Shown here: piece after piece, positions 27,986 through 40,471 of the stretch
How positions within the stretch are numbered: position 1 is the stretch's first letter
Layout: each line of letters opens with the position of its first letter
Source of the DNA: Stenocarpella maydis
Lineage: Eukaryota; Ascomycota; Sordariomycetes; Diaporthales; Diaporthaceae
DNA: 64,000 nt
NCBI GenBank assembly: GCA_002270565.1
Contig: NQMI01000038.1
Coordinates: forward strand, 165,332 to 229,331
Direction of reading: 5' to 3'
Notes under the pieces: model-generated
What the model was told of the DNA's origin: nothing
What the model saw: only the letters and a program-made list of their open reading frames with translations
Databases searched by the model: none
Made by a program: the position numbers and the translations under genes

Positions 27986-29062
27986 ATGACCGATTTTGTC
28001 ACAATCAACAATGCCAGGTTGGGGTACCGCCTCTGTGGTCCAGATGATGCTCCACTTATAATCACACTCCACGGCGGTCGGGGAATGGGTATAGGCAATA
28101 CGCTTCAAATATTCACTGGCACCGAGAAACTGATAGCATGCAGGCGATCACCGGTCGGATTTCAAGGCATTCAGCCCTTTGGGCAACGAATGGCGCGTGA
28201 TCTCGTTTGACTACAGAGGACACGGGCAGAGTTCTCGTACCAAGCCTTACACATTCGCTCAGCTCGTGGACGACATTGAAGGTATCAGGAGGCATTTCGC
28301 AGGGGAAGGGAATCAAGTTATCATCTGCGGTGGCAGCTTTGGTGGGTTTCTGGCCCAACAGTACGCAATCAAGTATGCCTCAAAGGTGTCTCATCTGATA
28401 CTGCGAGGCACCGCAGCCTCACACCACCGTACGTACAAGCGCATCTCTCAAGCTTTTAAACTAATCCGTATTTAGATGAGGAAGGTGCAATAGAAGTCCT
28501 GAACCATAGGATTCATCTAGCGCCGAGCTTTTCAGCCGAGATGCTCAAAAGTAAGGTCTTCGGGAGTTTTGACAGCGATTTGGAGTTCCAGCTTGTTCAT
28601 CTGGCTATGATGCCGCTCTATAGCGAGAACTTTGATGCCAACGCCGGGCTCCGCAGCTGCCTGGAAAATGTTTACAACTCAGAAGCGCACAGTAAGATCG
28701 ACTTTGAATCCCGCAGAGATGTGTGTTCCTTCTACAAACACTGAGCATCGCATATAGACGACCTCTATTCGGCGAGGGAGAAATACTTTGATTACAGACG
28801 TGATCTCCATCTCATTACGGCCAAGACACTGGTAATCGTTGGAGAGAAGGACTGGATTTGCCCACCGTGTGAGTTCTGGCCAAGTGGTTTCCATCCTGTC
28901 TGTCCATTTCAATTATTGACTAGGTTTACAGCAAACTCGGAATTCATTGCGTCCGAGGTTCCCTCCGCACAACTCTTCGTGGTCGGGAATGCCAACCACA
29001 GCGTGCACTTAGAAAAAAACGAGGAAGTTGTAAGGCGCATCCGAGCTCATTTGGCAACGTAA
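27986..29062 (+). CDS. Alpha/beta hydrolase (proline iminopeptidase-like)
   Basis: Five exons (27986-28088, 28144-28428, 28476-28691, 28758-28868, 28932-29062) give 281 residues in one consistent frame. Introns are 47-66 bp. The fold hallmarks are LHGGRG (oxyanion region), the nucleophile elbow GGSFGG, the acid in GEKDW and the catalytic histidine in NANHSVH. FDYRGHGQSS and the cap-region SHHHEEGA, formed across intron 2, are typical of proline iminopeptidase/haloperoxidase-like hydrolases. The last acceptor was chosen as tttacag (28931) because it keeps phase and restores CPPSNSE. The frequent introns leave every single-exon ORF short, so the gene is easily missed. It stands between the permease and the 5-oxoprolinase, suggesting hydrolysis of an amide or ester in the same pathway. 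Confidence 0.82.
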
Positions 29063-29498
29063 AGGGAGGCCAAGCTCAGAGCGGCATGAATTGTGACTGG
29101 TTATTGATGATAGTCCCGGCAATTCGATAATTATCACTTGATTCAAACGTGCACTAAGAGAATGGCAGCAATATGGCAAGGAAGAACGTTTTTCAGATTG
29201 ATAAGTGATGGGTCCCCAACCTTGGATTCGAATAGCTACCAATTGGCCAATTCGGTATGGCGTCAAGGGGGCGGGGCCGGTCTCGGAACTCGACGGCAAT
29301 ACACTGCCCAAATCACCTTGATAGGCTCTGCTTTTGCAACCTGGAAAAGCGTTAACTATCATCTTTAATCGGCAGTGAAGACCAGCTGCTCACCTAATTA
29401 TTTGGCCGCGAAAAACTAACCTGGGCTTGCCAATTCCACCAGCATCTCTTGCTTTCAAACTGAAGTGAGCTCGGCCGCGGACCGAGAGCTCAGTCGCA
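29063..29498. other. Short intergenic region upstream of 5-oxoprolinase gene
   Basis: 436 bp between co-directional genes. It holds the 3' region of the hydrolase gene and the promoter of the next gene. No distinct element was recognised. Confidence 0.4.
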
Positions 29499-32400
29499 AT
29501 GGCTGCTGGCGTACGCGTATCAATCGACCGAGGCGGCACCTTTTGTGACGTGATTGCAGAATTTGAAAACCATGATCCCATAATCTTCAAGCTACTATCC
29601 GTGGATCCGGCGAACTATAACGATGCTCCTACGGAGGCCATTAGGCGTGTGTTGGAAATAGTCGAAGGCAGGTCCATACGGGCAAACGAAAAGTTGGACG
29701 CGTCATGTATTTGTAGGTGCAGTAATTATGAATTTGTCCCGGAAAGGCTACAACATGGGCTTACTTTGCATCTTTTCAGCATCCTGTCGCATCGGCACCA
29801 CCGTGGCAACCAATGCGCTTTTGGAGCGCAAAGGCGAGCGGTTTGCCTTCATAACGACGAAAGGTAAGCCCAAACGCGAAATTAAACGGGAGTCGACGAG
29901 ATGAGGAATTCGTCTAACATGCGAACTCGGAAGGTTTCAAAGATGTTTGCGTGATCGGCGACCAGAGCCGGCCGAAATTATTTGACCTGAACGTACGCAA
30001 GCCAGAACCGTTACACGATACAGTTGTTGAAGTCGACGAACGAGTAACAATCGAAGATTATGATCTGAACCCAGCACCTCTGAAGAGCACAGACAGCCCT
30101 ACCGACCCGAACCTTGTCCAAACTCCAAGTGGCGAGATCATCCGAATTTTGAAAAAGGTCGACATTGATGAAGTCACGCGACAGTTGAATGAGCTGAAGG
30201 GCCAAGGATATACTTCTCTTGCCATTGCATTCATGCACTCCTTCCTTTTCAAAGACCATGAGGTCCAAGTCGCCAAGATAGCGCGAAATATCGGATTCAA
30301 ATTCATCACATTATCCTCGGAGATAAGTCCGAATATTAAGCTTCTCAACAGGAGTAACTCAGCGTGCTCCGAGGCCTATCTCTACCCGGTAATCAGGCGC
30401 TACGTCGAGGACTTCCAGGGCGGGTTCAAAAGATTGCCACAAAGGGTAGAGTTCATGTCCTCAGATGGGGGATTAAAACCGGCAGAGAAATTCCGAGGTA
30501 ATGAGGCTCTCCTGAGCGGTCCAGCTGGAGGTGTTGTTGGCATTGCCAGATCGTGCTTTGACGAAGAGGAACGAACACCTCTTATCGGCTTTGACATGGG
30601 AGGGACCTCCACCGACGTCTCGAGGTTTGATGGCAGATACGACTATTTGATGGAAGCCACGATAGCGGGCAGACCTATCAACGTATCCATGCTGAACATA
30701 GCCACGGTTGCAGCTGGCGGGGGGTCTATCCTGTTTGCACGTAATGGGCTCCTGGTCGTGGGTCCTGAGAGTGCAGGGGCTCACCCAGGACCGGCATGCT
30801 ATAGGAAGGGAGGGCCTTTGACGGTGACCGATGCCAACCTGTTTCTTGGTCGCCTGGTAGTGTCTTCTTTTCCTTCAATATTCGGGCCAAATTCGGATGA
30901 GCCTCTAGACTTGGAGATTGTCGCTACGAGGTTTAAGGATATCGCACAGGATTTCAACCAACAGACTTCACAACAGCTAACACCCGAGGAAGTCGCATCA
31001 GGGTTTCTCACCGTTGCGAATGAGACTATGAGTCGTCCCATTAGGAACATCACGGAGGCACGCGGCTTCTCACCTGAAGCACACAACTTGGTTAGTTTCG
31101 GAGGAGCTGGCGGTCAGCATGCTTGTTCTATCGCGGAGAAGCTTGGGATCAGGCGGATTGTGATTCACAAGTGGTCATCGCTGCTCTCAGCATACGGAAT
31201 CTCACATGCTGAACTACAACACGAAATACTGGAGCCCATGTCTACCAAGCTTAACTCAGTAACCCGGGAAGACATTCGATCTCATCTAGCCGAACTTCGA
31301 AAACGCGTGAGCGCCGAGCTCCTCAGCCAGGGGGCCAGCAAGTCGTCCCTGGATTTCGATGAGTCCTTGGTCTTGCGATATTTTGGAACGGACACCAACA
31401 TCGCAATTACGAAGCCAGACGATGAGAACTATGCTGCTGCATTCGAAGCGCACCATCTCCGAGAGTTTGCGTTCACTTTAAACCGCGATATTGTGATCGA
31501 GTCGATCAAGGTTAGAGGCAGCGGGAACCTGGGGATACCACGCGGTGAAATATTCCCAGCACGCGAACTTTTGGCGGTCAAGTCATCACCGTTGTCCGCA
31601 AGACCGAATTCCAATCAGCGAGTCTATGTCGATGGCCAATGGATGGATGTCGGTATATACCGCCTGGAAACCATTCCAAAGGGCTCCAATATTGAAGGAC
31701 CAGCAATGATAGTTGACCAGACCCAAACTATCTTCGTTGAGCCCACGTTCCGTGCTTACGTCATTACTGATCACATCGTGCTGGAACAGACGAAACATCG
31801 TACGTACTCTTGGGAGACAGACCCTCCCGGATCGACGATACACCCAGTCCAGTTGTCCGTGTTTGCTCATCGATTTATGGGCGTCGCTGAGCAAATGGGA
31901 AATACGCTGCAGCGGACATCGATATCGACAAGCATCAAAGAACGCCTCGACTTCTCCTGCGCAATCTTCTCTCCCGATGGCAAGCTCGTGGCCAACGCTC
32001 CACACATACCCATCCACCTTGGCAGCATGCAGTTTGCTATTCAGTATCAACATCGTCTATGGAAGAACAGGCTTCATCCAGGGGACGTCCTCCTGACAAA
32101 CCATCCTCAGTGCGGCGGCACTCACCTTCCCGACCTCACTGTCGTCAGCCCCGTGTTCTTGGGGGACGATATCATCTTCTACGTGGCTTCTCGCGGCCAC
32201 CACACAGACATTGGCGGGCGAGGAATCACCTCAATGATGCCCGAGTCTAAGCAGCTGTGGGAAGAGGGAATAAGTATAGAGTCGCTGAAGATAGTCAGCG
32301 GCGGCGAGTTCCTCGAGTCTGAGGTCCGCGAAGCCTTTGCCGCGGCGGGCAAGTTCCCTGGCTGCAGTGCAACGCGGCGGATATCGGACAACCTCTCAGA

Positions 32401-33454
32401 TCTCAGAGCTCAAGTCGCATCCAACCAGCGCGGCATCGTGCTCCTTGGTAAACTGTGTGACGAGTTCTCTCTCCCGGTGGTCCATCGGTACATGGAAGGC
32501 ATACAAGCAAACGCGGAATTCGCCGTGCGAGAGTTCTTTAAGAACGTTGCTACCCAACACCCCAAGCCGCTTACTGCGACAGACTGGTTTGACGACGGGA
32601 CGGCGATCCGGCTGAGTGTGGAGATCGACCCTGAGACAGGTTCCGCCATATACGACTTTGAGGGAACTGGCCCACAGAGCTGGGGTAACTACAACTGCCC
32701 GATTTCTATCACCCACTCGGCAATCATCTACACAATCAGATGTCTAGTCGACGTTGACATACCCCTGAACGAAGGCTGTCTCGCTCCAGTTGACATCCGC
32801 GTTCCCAAGGGCTCGATACTTAACCCCTCGCCCACGGTTGCGGTCTGCGGCTCGACACTCGCAAGCCAACGCATTGTCGACACGATCCTGAAGGCGTTCG
32901 GCCGGTGCGCTGCAAGCCAGGGCTGCGCGAATAGCTTTGGTTGGGGAATGGGCGGAAGGGATCCAGATAGTGGGCGAGTTACCCCTGGATGGAGCTACGG
33001 TGAGGCTCTCGGCGGGGGTACGGGTGCAGGCCCCGGGTGGCACGGAGAAAATGCGGTGAATGTACACTCCACCAACACTCGTAACACGGATGCCGAGGTC
33101 ATTGAGAAGCGGACGCCGGTACTGGTGCGTCGGTACGAGATTCGTCGGGGCAGTGGCGGCCCTGGAAGGTGGAACGGTGGAGACGGCACAATCCGGGAGA
33201 TTGAGGCTCGTATCCCTCTCAAGTTCAGCATTCTCAGCGACCGTCGCGTATACCAACCTTATGGAATGCATGGTGGGAAGCCTGGGAAGCAAGGCGAGAA
33301 TTATGTCTTTAAGCAGAACGAAGCCGGCACACTGGAGAAGATTAACCTTGGAGGTAAAGCGGTGGTGAACTTGATAGAAGGGGAGATTATGCAAATCAAT
33401 ACGCCTGGAGGTGGTGGTTGGGGTGTAGTTGGCATCTCTGGCCCATGTACATAA
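29499..33454 (+). CDS. 5-oxoprolinase / hydantoinase A-B fusion
   Basis: Three exons (29499-29706, 29780-29863, 29934-33454) encode about 1270 residues, close to the usual 1280-1290 for eukaryotic oxoprolinases. Domains in order: Hydant_A_N (RGGTFCDV at residue 11 onward; [14 protein letters not shown] formed in exon 2), hydantoinase A with [19 protein letters not shown] and [14 protein letters not shown], then hydantoinase B with [19 protein letters not shown] and [10 protein letters not shown], ending in the Gly-rich NTPGGGGWG. The family cleaves 5-oxo-L-proline to glutamate with ATP; related proteins act on hydantoins or other cyclic amides. The clustered permease and hydrolase make a catabolic paralogue plausible rather than the housekeeping gamma-glutamyl-cycle enzyme. 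No damage was seen. Confidence 0.92.
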
Positions 33455-35176
33455 GCCTCAAGCCACGCTCAGCCGCGTGGGTGCATCCATTTTCCCTGTA
33501 GCCTACTGGTGTGGCGGACAATGGTATGGGACCGTGACATCTTGAGCAGGTTACCTAGGTAGTTAATGTATAGACATACGGATCGGTGTCTTCTACATGA
33601 GGACTGCATCGGCAAACTCAGTCTGAGCTCGACCACGATACTGAAAACCGCTCGACTCTAGTATTCAGCTTCGTGATAAGTATTTTTGCTCATCCTCCAA
33701 CCGTGCTAATGTCCGCAACCAGCATGGTTCCACACAGCTGCCCGACAAGTTGGTAATGCACCTATTTATGTCAACAACAGTATTAACTAAGAGTCTTCGG
33801 TCCACTTACATGCCCCACCTCACCAACGGCCCGTCAGGTATTACAGTGCGTCGCCAAACGCAGTCCCGCGGCACCTTGCCGTGCCACGATTGACCGTTGG
33901 GGTTTTCGGGCCATAATCTGACTTCCGTGAAAACCGTGCTCCTGATTGATCATCGCAGAAAGCCGACGGCCCTCCTTGCCCTCGAGACCTGCATGTTCGC
34001 GCCGAGAGACATTCGAGGCAAGCTTCAGCGCCGAGAAATCGGGGAGGCTCGGGCCTTCACCCATAAAAGGCCTGATCTGGGAAATAAAATTAAATTGCCA
34101 CCCAATGCTGAGCCAGACGTATGAACCGCAGAGTTTGGAACATGCAGTCCTTGAGTTGCAACACTACATTCGTTGGAGTGGTAAGCACTATAGACAAATT
34201 CCAACTTGGCGCAAGACTTGGACCCGACTGGACGACTGCGTCCACATGAGTGGGATTCACAACATACAATAAGACCGGCAATATAAAATGTGACAACATC
34301 GTTGTAGGTTGCTCCGAGGCCACCTAAGGCAACCACAAGATAAGCTCAGTCTCGAACTGAATTCAAGCGCTTTCGAAGGCCCACATAAATCCTCCGAGAA
34401 TTTTGGAAGCTTTCAAATATTTCTCAGTAGCCACTAGTAATTAGTTTCTTAATATGGTGGCTCCTGGCGGCCCGCTCATGTGCTTGTTGCTCTGTGGCAT
34501 GACACCGACGCTCCACCCAGGTAACATGCCGAATGGGTTCTCAAGACGGCATTTAGATGACTACCGCTCAAATCTCCGAAAATGGAAGAACTTAGCATTA
34601 TTCGGATTTGACAATCTGTGTGGACCCCCGCCTTTCCAAAGTGCAGCTCGGCGGAGCCAAGCTTGCCAAGATGGCAGAGCCAGCGAAATATCGCACCGAG
34701 ATATCTAGAGTTTGGTTGGCGACTGAAAATCACGGCTAAATGGATATATCACTTGACTTGAGGTGGATGAGGTAGAATGTACCCCAGTCTGGGCACAAAA
34801 TATACAGCCTTGAGGTAGGGTATTCTATTATATTTTTGTACTTTGCCCGATATTGGTATTGCCACAGAACACATTGAGTTTGGCTCAAGCTATACCTAAG
34901 AAAGGGATCAGATTAGATCACAGACTCCGAGGTGCTGCATGTCGTGGTCCTATTGGTTCCCAAATAAAGCCGCAGGCATTGTCCCGCGCCTAGGAGGCGA
35001 AAGTGTTCCGGACATGCTCATATCGAGACGATCAATACCAGTGCAAGCATTGGGGACTATAAAAACGGGGCAAGCTCCGATACTATTTCCCGTCGATGAA
35101 GCACGAATGCTCTAAATACTCCCATAAATCATACAAACGACAAGATCTACAACAAGCTCGTGAGTTACCCGTCAAA
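33455..35176. other. 1.7-kb intergenic region
   Basis: Unique sequence of normal composition between co-directional genes. The last part is the GH7 promoter (gactataaaaacgg TATA-like motif at about 35057, roughly 120 bp before the ATG). No other gene or repeat was recognised. Confidence 0.5.
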
Positions 35177-37356
35177 ATGGCGACATCCGCTCTTGCAATG
35201 CTGTCGTTGTTGGCAGCGGCCAAGGCCCAGCAAGTAGGAACTCAGCAGACTGAGACTCACCCAAAGATCACCTGGTCTAAATGCTCGGGCTCAGGTGGAA
35301 GTTGCACTTCACAGAACGCTGAAGTCGTCATCGACTCCAACTGGCGTTGGCTTCACTCTACGAGCGGGACTGAGAACTGCTACGATGGTAACAAGTATGT
35401 GGCAACCCGAGGCGGCAATTTCCGGCCCGACACACTATTTCGCCGCTATAATCCATCTAACCTCCACTCTCATCTGCATAGGTGGACTTCTGTCTGCAGC
35501 AAAGCCGACGATTGTGCCCAGAAATGTGCCCTCGAGGGCGCGAATTACAGCGGCACCTACGGTGCTTCGACAAGCGGCAATGCGCTGACCCTCAAGTTCG
35601 TGACCAAGCATGAGTACGGAACCAACATCGGGTCGCGGTTCTATCTCATGGCCGGGACGAGTTCATCCAAGTACCAGATGTTCACGCTGATGAACAACGA
35701 GTTTGCGTTCGATGTCGACCTGTCGACTGTCGAGTGCGGCCTCAACGCCGCACTTTACTTTGTGGCAATGGACGAGGTGAGCATAAGCTGGACTGCGTTC
35801 ACGAAAATGGGGCAAACTCATTGACATCTCTCAGGACGGTGGCATGTCCAAGCAATCCAACAACAAAGCCGGTGCTAAGTATGGTGAGTAGCTTCCCGAT
35901 ATACTTCAACTCTTTAAAGAAGAAGAATCCACCCTCTCAAGTGCTTCTGGCCTATGCCTCCAAAATATGGCAAATAGCGGCGCCTTTTCTTACTACATCA
36001 CAATGTAATTTCTCCATTGGTTCTTTGACAGCTTACTTCTAATAATGCAGGCGTTGGATACTGCGATGCTCAATGTGCAAGGGATTTGAAGTTCGTCGGC
36101 GGGAAGGTGAGATGTCCATGCTGCCCAATACTATGTCAATCGCAGCATCACTCAACAGTTGAACGCTTACATGCCACACTAATAGGCCAATATTGAGGGC
36201 TGGGCTGCTTCTACCAACGATGCCAACGCAGGTTAGTATTTACAAACTGCAATGCAAAGATCGGTTGAAAAATAATGACTCCATTAGGCGTGGGACCATA
36301 CGGGGGTTGCTGTGCAGAAATCGATGTCTGGTATGTCCTGAATGCGAGCCACGAGGTGGAGTTCACTGGTGGCTGACCCCACTTCAATTTACAGGGAGAG
36401 CAACTCCCACTCATTCGCGCTGACTCCTCACCCATGCACCGACAACGGGTACCATGTTTGCGAGAAAGACTCGTGTGGCGGCACGTATTCCGATGATCGA
36501 TTCGCTGGCAAATGCGACGCCAACGGATGTGACTACAACCCCTACAGGATGGGCAACAAGGACTTCTATGGCAAAGGAAAGACGGTTGACACCAGCAAGA
36601 AATTCACGTCAGTATCACAAGATAGCCTGTTGTTCGATGCTCTGAAGGGCCTTTATTGTGATTACAGATGTGATTCTGACTCCACTCATACAGTGTCGTC
36701 ACTCGCTTCGAGCAGAACAAGCTTACCCAGTTCTTCGTCCAGGACGGCAAGACTATCCAAATCCCAGGTCCAGCGGATACCGTAAGTAGGATTTACGCGA
36801 GCATTGCAGACCCTGGCGCGGCTATGAGCATATAAAGTTAGGTACTTCTTGCAGGCTAACATCACTACAGAGTATCGCTTCCACCAGCAACATCACCCCT
36901 GAGTTCTGTGAGAACCAGTTCACAGCCTTCGGCGACCGCAATCGCTTCTCCGAGATTGGCGGGTTCCCTCAGCTAAATGCGGCTCTGCAGAAGCCCATGG
37001 TCTTGGTCATGTCCATCTGGGATGACGTGAGTCCCGAAACAACCCCGCTCAAGACATGCATAACATACCAGAGTATTTTCTAATGTGAGCAACGACGCAG
37101 CACTACGCCAATATGCTCTGGCTCGACTCTAGTTACCCACCTGAGAAGGCAGGACAGCCCGGTGGCGACCGTGGCGATTGCCCTCAGTCCTCCGGCGTCC
37201 CGTCTGATGTTGAATCCAACCACGGCAACGCGTAAGTATTGCCTCGCTGCCTGAGATCTCCTTGTGTCGGGCCAAATATGCTAACAAATTGTGAACAGCC
37301 AAGTTATCTGGTCTAACATTCGGTTCGGACCGGTGGGATCAACGGTCAAGGTCTGA
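35177..37356 (+). CDS. GH7 cellobiohydrolase (cellulase), no cellulose-binding module
   Basis: Eleven exons encode 450 residues: 35177-35394, 35482-35776, 35835-35883, 36051-36106, 36186-36231, 36288-36330, 36395-36607, 36694-36781, 36871-37026, 37101-37231 and 37299-37356. The start at 35177 gives a clean signal peptide ([19 protein letters not shown]); an upstream in-frame ATG at 35096 would add a charged leader. The catalytic motif EIDVWE has nucleophile E232, D234 and acid/base E237, completed across intron 6. The loop segment [20 protein letters not shown] and the many cysteines favour a processive cellobiohydrolase over an endoglucanase. The protein stops after the catalytic core ([11 protein letters not shown]) with no linker or CBM1. 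It acts outside the cell on crystalline cellulose. Ten introns is many for this family. Confidence 0.93.
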
Positions 37357-37445
37357 GGCAGAGTAAGTGTTTGTCGTTGCACCAGATATAGGACGCTCCA
37401 TGGGCAGTTCATTTCTATGAGTAGCACCTGTTTGCACATGGTTCC

Positions 37446-37869
37446 TACTCTATGTATCACCCCCTTTTAGCTAGTTAGTGACCCTTCCAAACAAATATAA
37501 CCATGATTCTTATTATATACCACATAATCATTCAAGTAACTATAAGGTAAGACCTATCCTAAAAACTTAAAATAAGCTTAAAAAGAGGTTAATAAGGTAT
37601 TACTTGGGCTTTATGACATGAGGGCTTCAGATTTATACCAAATAATGTAGATTTTCAGAGAATACTAGCCTAAGGGCAGGAGGGGCTTATTGATCAGGGG
37701 CCCTATGGGCACCCGTGGGCCTAACGGCACTAGCCCTTGGACCCAGCCCTAACTGGTCTTACCTTATGATTCCTTAAATAGTTATCTAGTATGATGATAA
37801 GAATTATGGTTATATTTGTTTGGAAGGGTGAATAGCCAGCTATAGTGAGCGGGGGTGGTGCATAGAGCA
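37446..37869. repeat. Foldback element: imperfect inverted repeat, about 110-bp arms
   Basis: The left arm (about 37446-37556) and right arm (about 37753-37869) are inverse copies. The best block is CCCTTCCAAACAAATATAAC, with flanking similarity outward (ctctatg..caccccc) and inward (taaggtaagacc). The loop is about 195 bp. The arms show transition-type differences. It lies about 90 bp past the GH7 stop codon. Confidence 0.65.
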
Positions 37870-38160
37870 GAATATGGGAGATCTAGCAAGTCTTGGGGTT
37901 TCAGGTCGAGTTTACCTAGGATCTTCTAGGCTGACAGTGGAATGTCCTCGAAGATTTCGCAGATTTCACCCGGACTCTTCTCGGTAAATATCCTTTTGCT
38001 CCCGTGGATAGCAAACCGAAGCTTCCGCCGCTCTTCTTGAGGTCCATTACGAATCTGGTCATGTAACCGACGGATGACCTCATCCATGTAACTCTTGAAT
38101 CTTTGGACATCGGGATCATTGAGGTCAATTGTAAAGTGTTGGTTCTCTTACTTAACCCAC
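37836..38160 (-). pseudogene. Broken fragment of an unidentified protein gene
   Basis: On the minus strand, from about 38155 down, a coding-like stretch reads ENQHFTIDLNDPDVQRFK, then a helical region with EVIRRLHDQIRNGPQEERRK, and EICEIFEDIPLSA. It then hits a stop but continues in frame (ILGKLDLKPQDLLDLP) to the foldback repeat. Upstream the frame is broken by a TAA and a shift near 38155. I do not recognise the family. Composition is un-RIPed, which suggests a dispersed gene fragment rather than an old transposon. Confidence 0.4.
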
Positions 38161-38399
38161 TGTTATGCGGATTGTATCGGGCGTACTCTTGCCCTTTTGT
38201 TTGGATACCGACGAAAACCGATGAAAACCAGCCACTTTGCTCACAGGGACTGCGTGCTTCTTCTTGCTCTTATACCCGGTCCATTCACTGCCACTGTCCT
38301 AATCTGATGCATCTTCAGTCTGTTTGGAAATGTCGTCATCGATGTTGGATACATTGTCATCGTTCTCAGAACAGGGGATAACGTGGGTGGCCCACATTC

Positions 38400-40270
38400 G
38401 GCCCCCCCCTGTTCCGGCCCCCCCTGCATATGCATAACGCAATATTTGCATCTAGTACCCCCCCTATAAAAAACTTTAATTCCTTAATAAGGGATTTTTT
38501 TATTATTAAACTTCTTCTATAACTTAACTAAACTATTATAAAGCAATATATAAAACCTAATATGTATAATACCTTTATAGTAATAATTAATAATATATCT
38601 TTAAAGACTATCTCTAAGCTACATTTTATATTTATATTAATACGTTATTATTACTATATAGGTATTATTAATTATTATAAAACTACTAACCTCTAAAAAT
38701 ATTTTTATAACTATTAAGAGGATTAATTAGCACTATTTATTTTTAAGTAAAGTAAGTAAAGCTTTAGATTAACTTAATTAGAAATAAAAGCCCTTATAGC
38801 CTACCTTACCTTCCCGTATAAGAATTAACCTTCCCTAAAGAGGAAGTAGCTAAAGTAATTTCTCTCTTATTATACTAAATTTTAAATCTATAAGAACTAG
38901 TACATTAAAGTAATTTAGCTAAGAGTAGTAATAAAGGTAAATATTNCTTACCCAAAAAGTATATAACTTAGTGCATTGGATAGCTTGATTTCTGAAGTTT
39001 ATATGTATATAATTTGGGTATTGCTAGGGCTATGGTTGGCTAGTTGCTTGGAACCAAAGATGGTGTGTTGGAAGGGCGAATTTTCCGGCATTTGCAAATT
39101 TGCACCAGAGCCTACCGCAGCGTGCCCGCGGGTGAGACGACGTCGGAGGGTATATAAGGAGGGCTTACAGAAGCCCAACTTAATTCAATACAAAGTTGTC
39201 CAGACCATTGTCAATCGTCCCAATTCGCCTCAGAGCACCATACTGCGACCCTGCCGAAACACACACACGCTGAACTGAATGCTATTTTATAGCAAAATTC
39301 ATCAGACTTATATATTATAGCCGCTTAATATTTAAGTCATTATACTTTTAAAGGCCTTCTTTAAGAAGTACTTATATAGTTCTAAGTAATTTAATATATT
39401 AATTATTATAATAAAATAATAATTTCTTTAATATTACTAAAGAGTACATAAAGAAGTAATTATAATAAAAGATATTTATTTTAAGTAAAGAGTAATAGAT
39501 CTTTAGCTTATATTTTAGCTAAAGGCATTATAAAGCTATTATATCCTTAAAAACTATTAAAATTAGCTAAAAATAAGTCAATTAAGTAATTAGAATTACT
39601 TTACTAAGTTAAAAGGAATACTTAAGTATATTCTTTTATTATTGAAACCTAGTTTTACCATAATAATAAAGTTCTATAAGATATACTACTTGATTATTAA
39701 TTATAAGTATTAGAAATACTTAAGCTACACTTAATAATAACTTCTTAAAAGTCCTTAAATTATATAATAGGAAAGAGATAAAGTTAACAATAACCTTATA
39801 AAAAAATAAGTAGCTATAAAGTTAAATTAAAATTAATAAGAAACTTAAAAGAAAGAAGGTTATAATTAACTTAAATCTAGCTTTTACTTATGATAATTAA
39901 GTTAAACTTAGATTAATATATAAATATAATTATATATCATTATGTATTAAGTTAATATATTCATATTTTTATATAAACTTATAAGTATTTATCATTAATA
40001 TTATAAGTTAATTATAAATAATAATCTTAAATATTAATTACTTTAAATAGTTTTTTTAAAAATATATTTCTTATTTCTGAAGGTCTTTCATTAATAAATA
40101 TGATGAGATATAAAATTTATCAATTAAAAATACTTTAATTTATTTAGAAACTTAATTAAATTATATTAAATGAAATAAATGTAATCTAATTTAATTAAAT
40201 CTTATTTAGTTTTATTTGAATATATTATTAAACTTAAACTGCTTATAAAGATATAATATAACTTAAGCTG
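38400..40270. other. AT-rich RIP-type block
   Basis: About 75-80 percent A+T with no readable proteins; it contains the truncated LTR at 38947-39306. Edges are abrupt: C-rich sequence ends at about 38465 and normal composition returns at about 40270. Confidence 0.6.
38947..39306 (+). mobile_element. Truncated family A LTR (5' end lost at a gap)
   Basis: It starts after an N at 38946 with cttacccaaaaagtat and ends ATTCATCAGA at 39306. It corresponds to the 3' two thirds of the LTR at 11769-12296 and retains its normal base composition inside an AT-rich block. Confidence 0.82.
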
Positions 40271-40471
40271 CCTGAGGTTAATTAGTATTAATTAGCCTTG
40301 AATTGCGGTTTTGTTTTACCACCAGTCCCGATACCGGCGCATTCTCTGATCTTGAATCACATCCTCGGGCCTATAACTCGTGAATCCGATTTCCGCCATC
40401 TCCGCCACGTTTTATCTCTAGTTTTCTTCGCCATATCAACACCATTTCCGTCGCCGAACGAATGAGTGAAG

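Noticed and set aside
37479..37831. MITE bounded by CCCTTCC/GGAAGGG with a TGA target duplication
   Set aside because: The inverted similarity extends beyond these points into the flanks, so TGA is not a target duplication; kept only as a larger foldback repeat.
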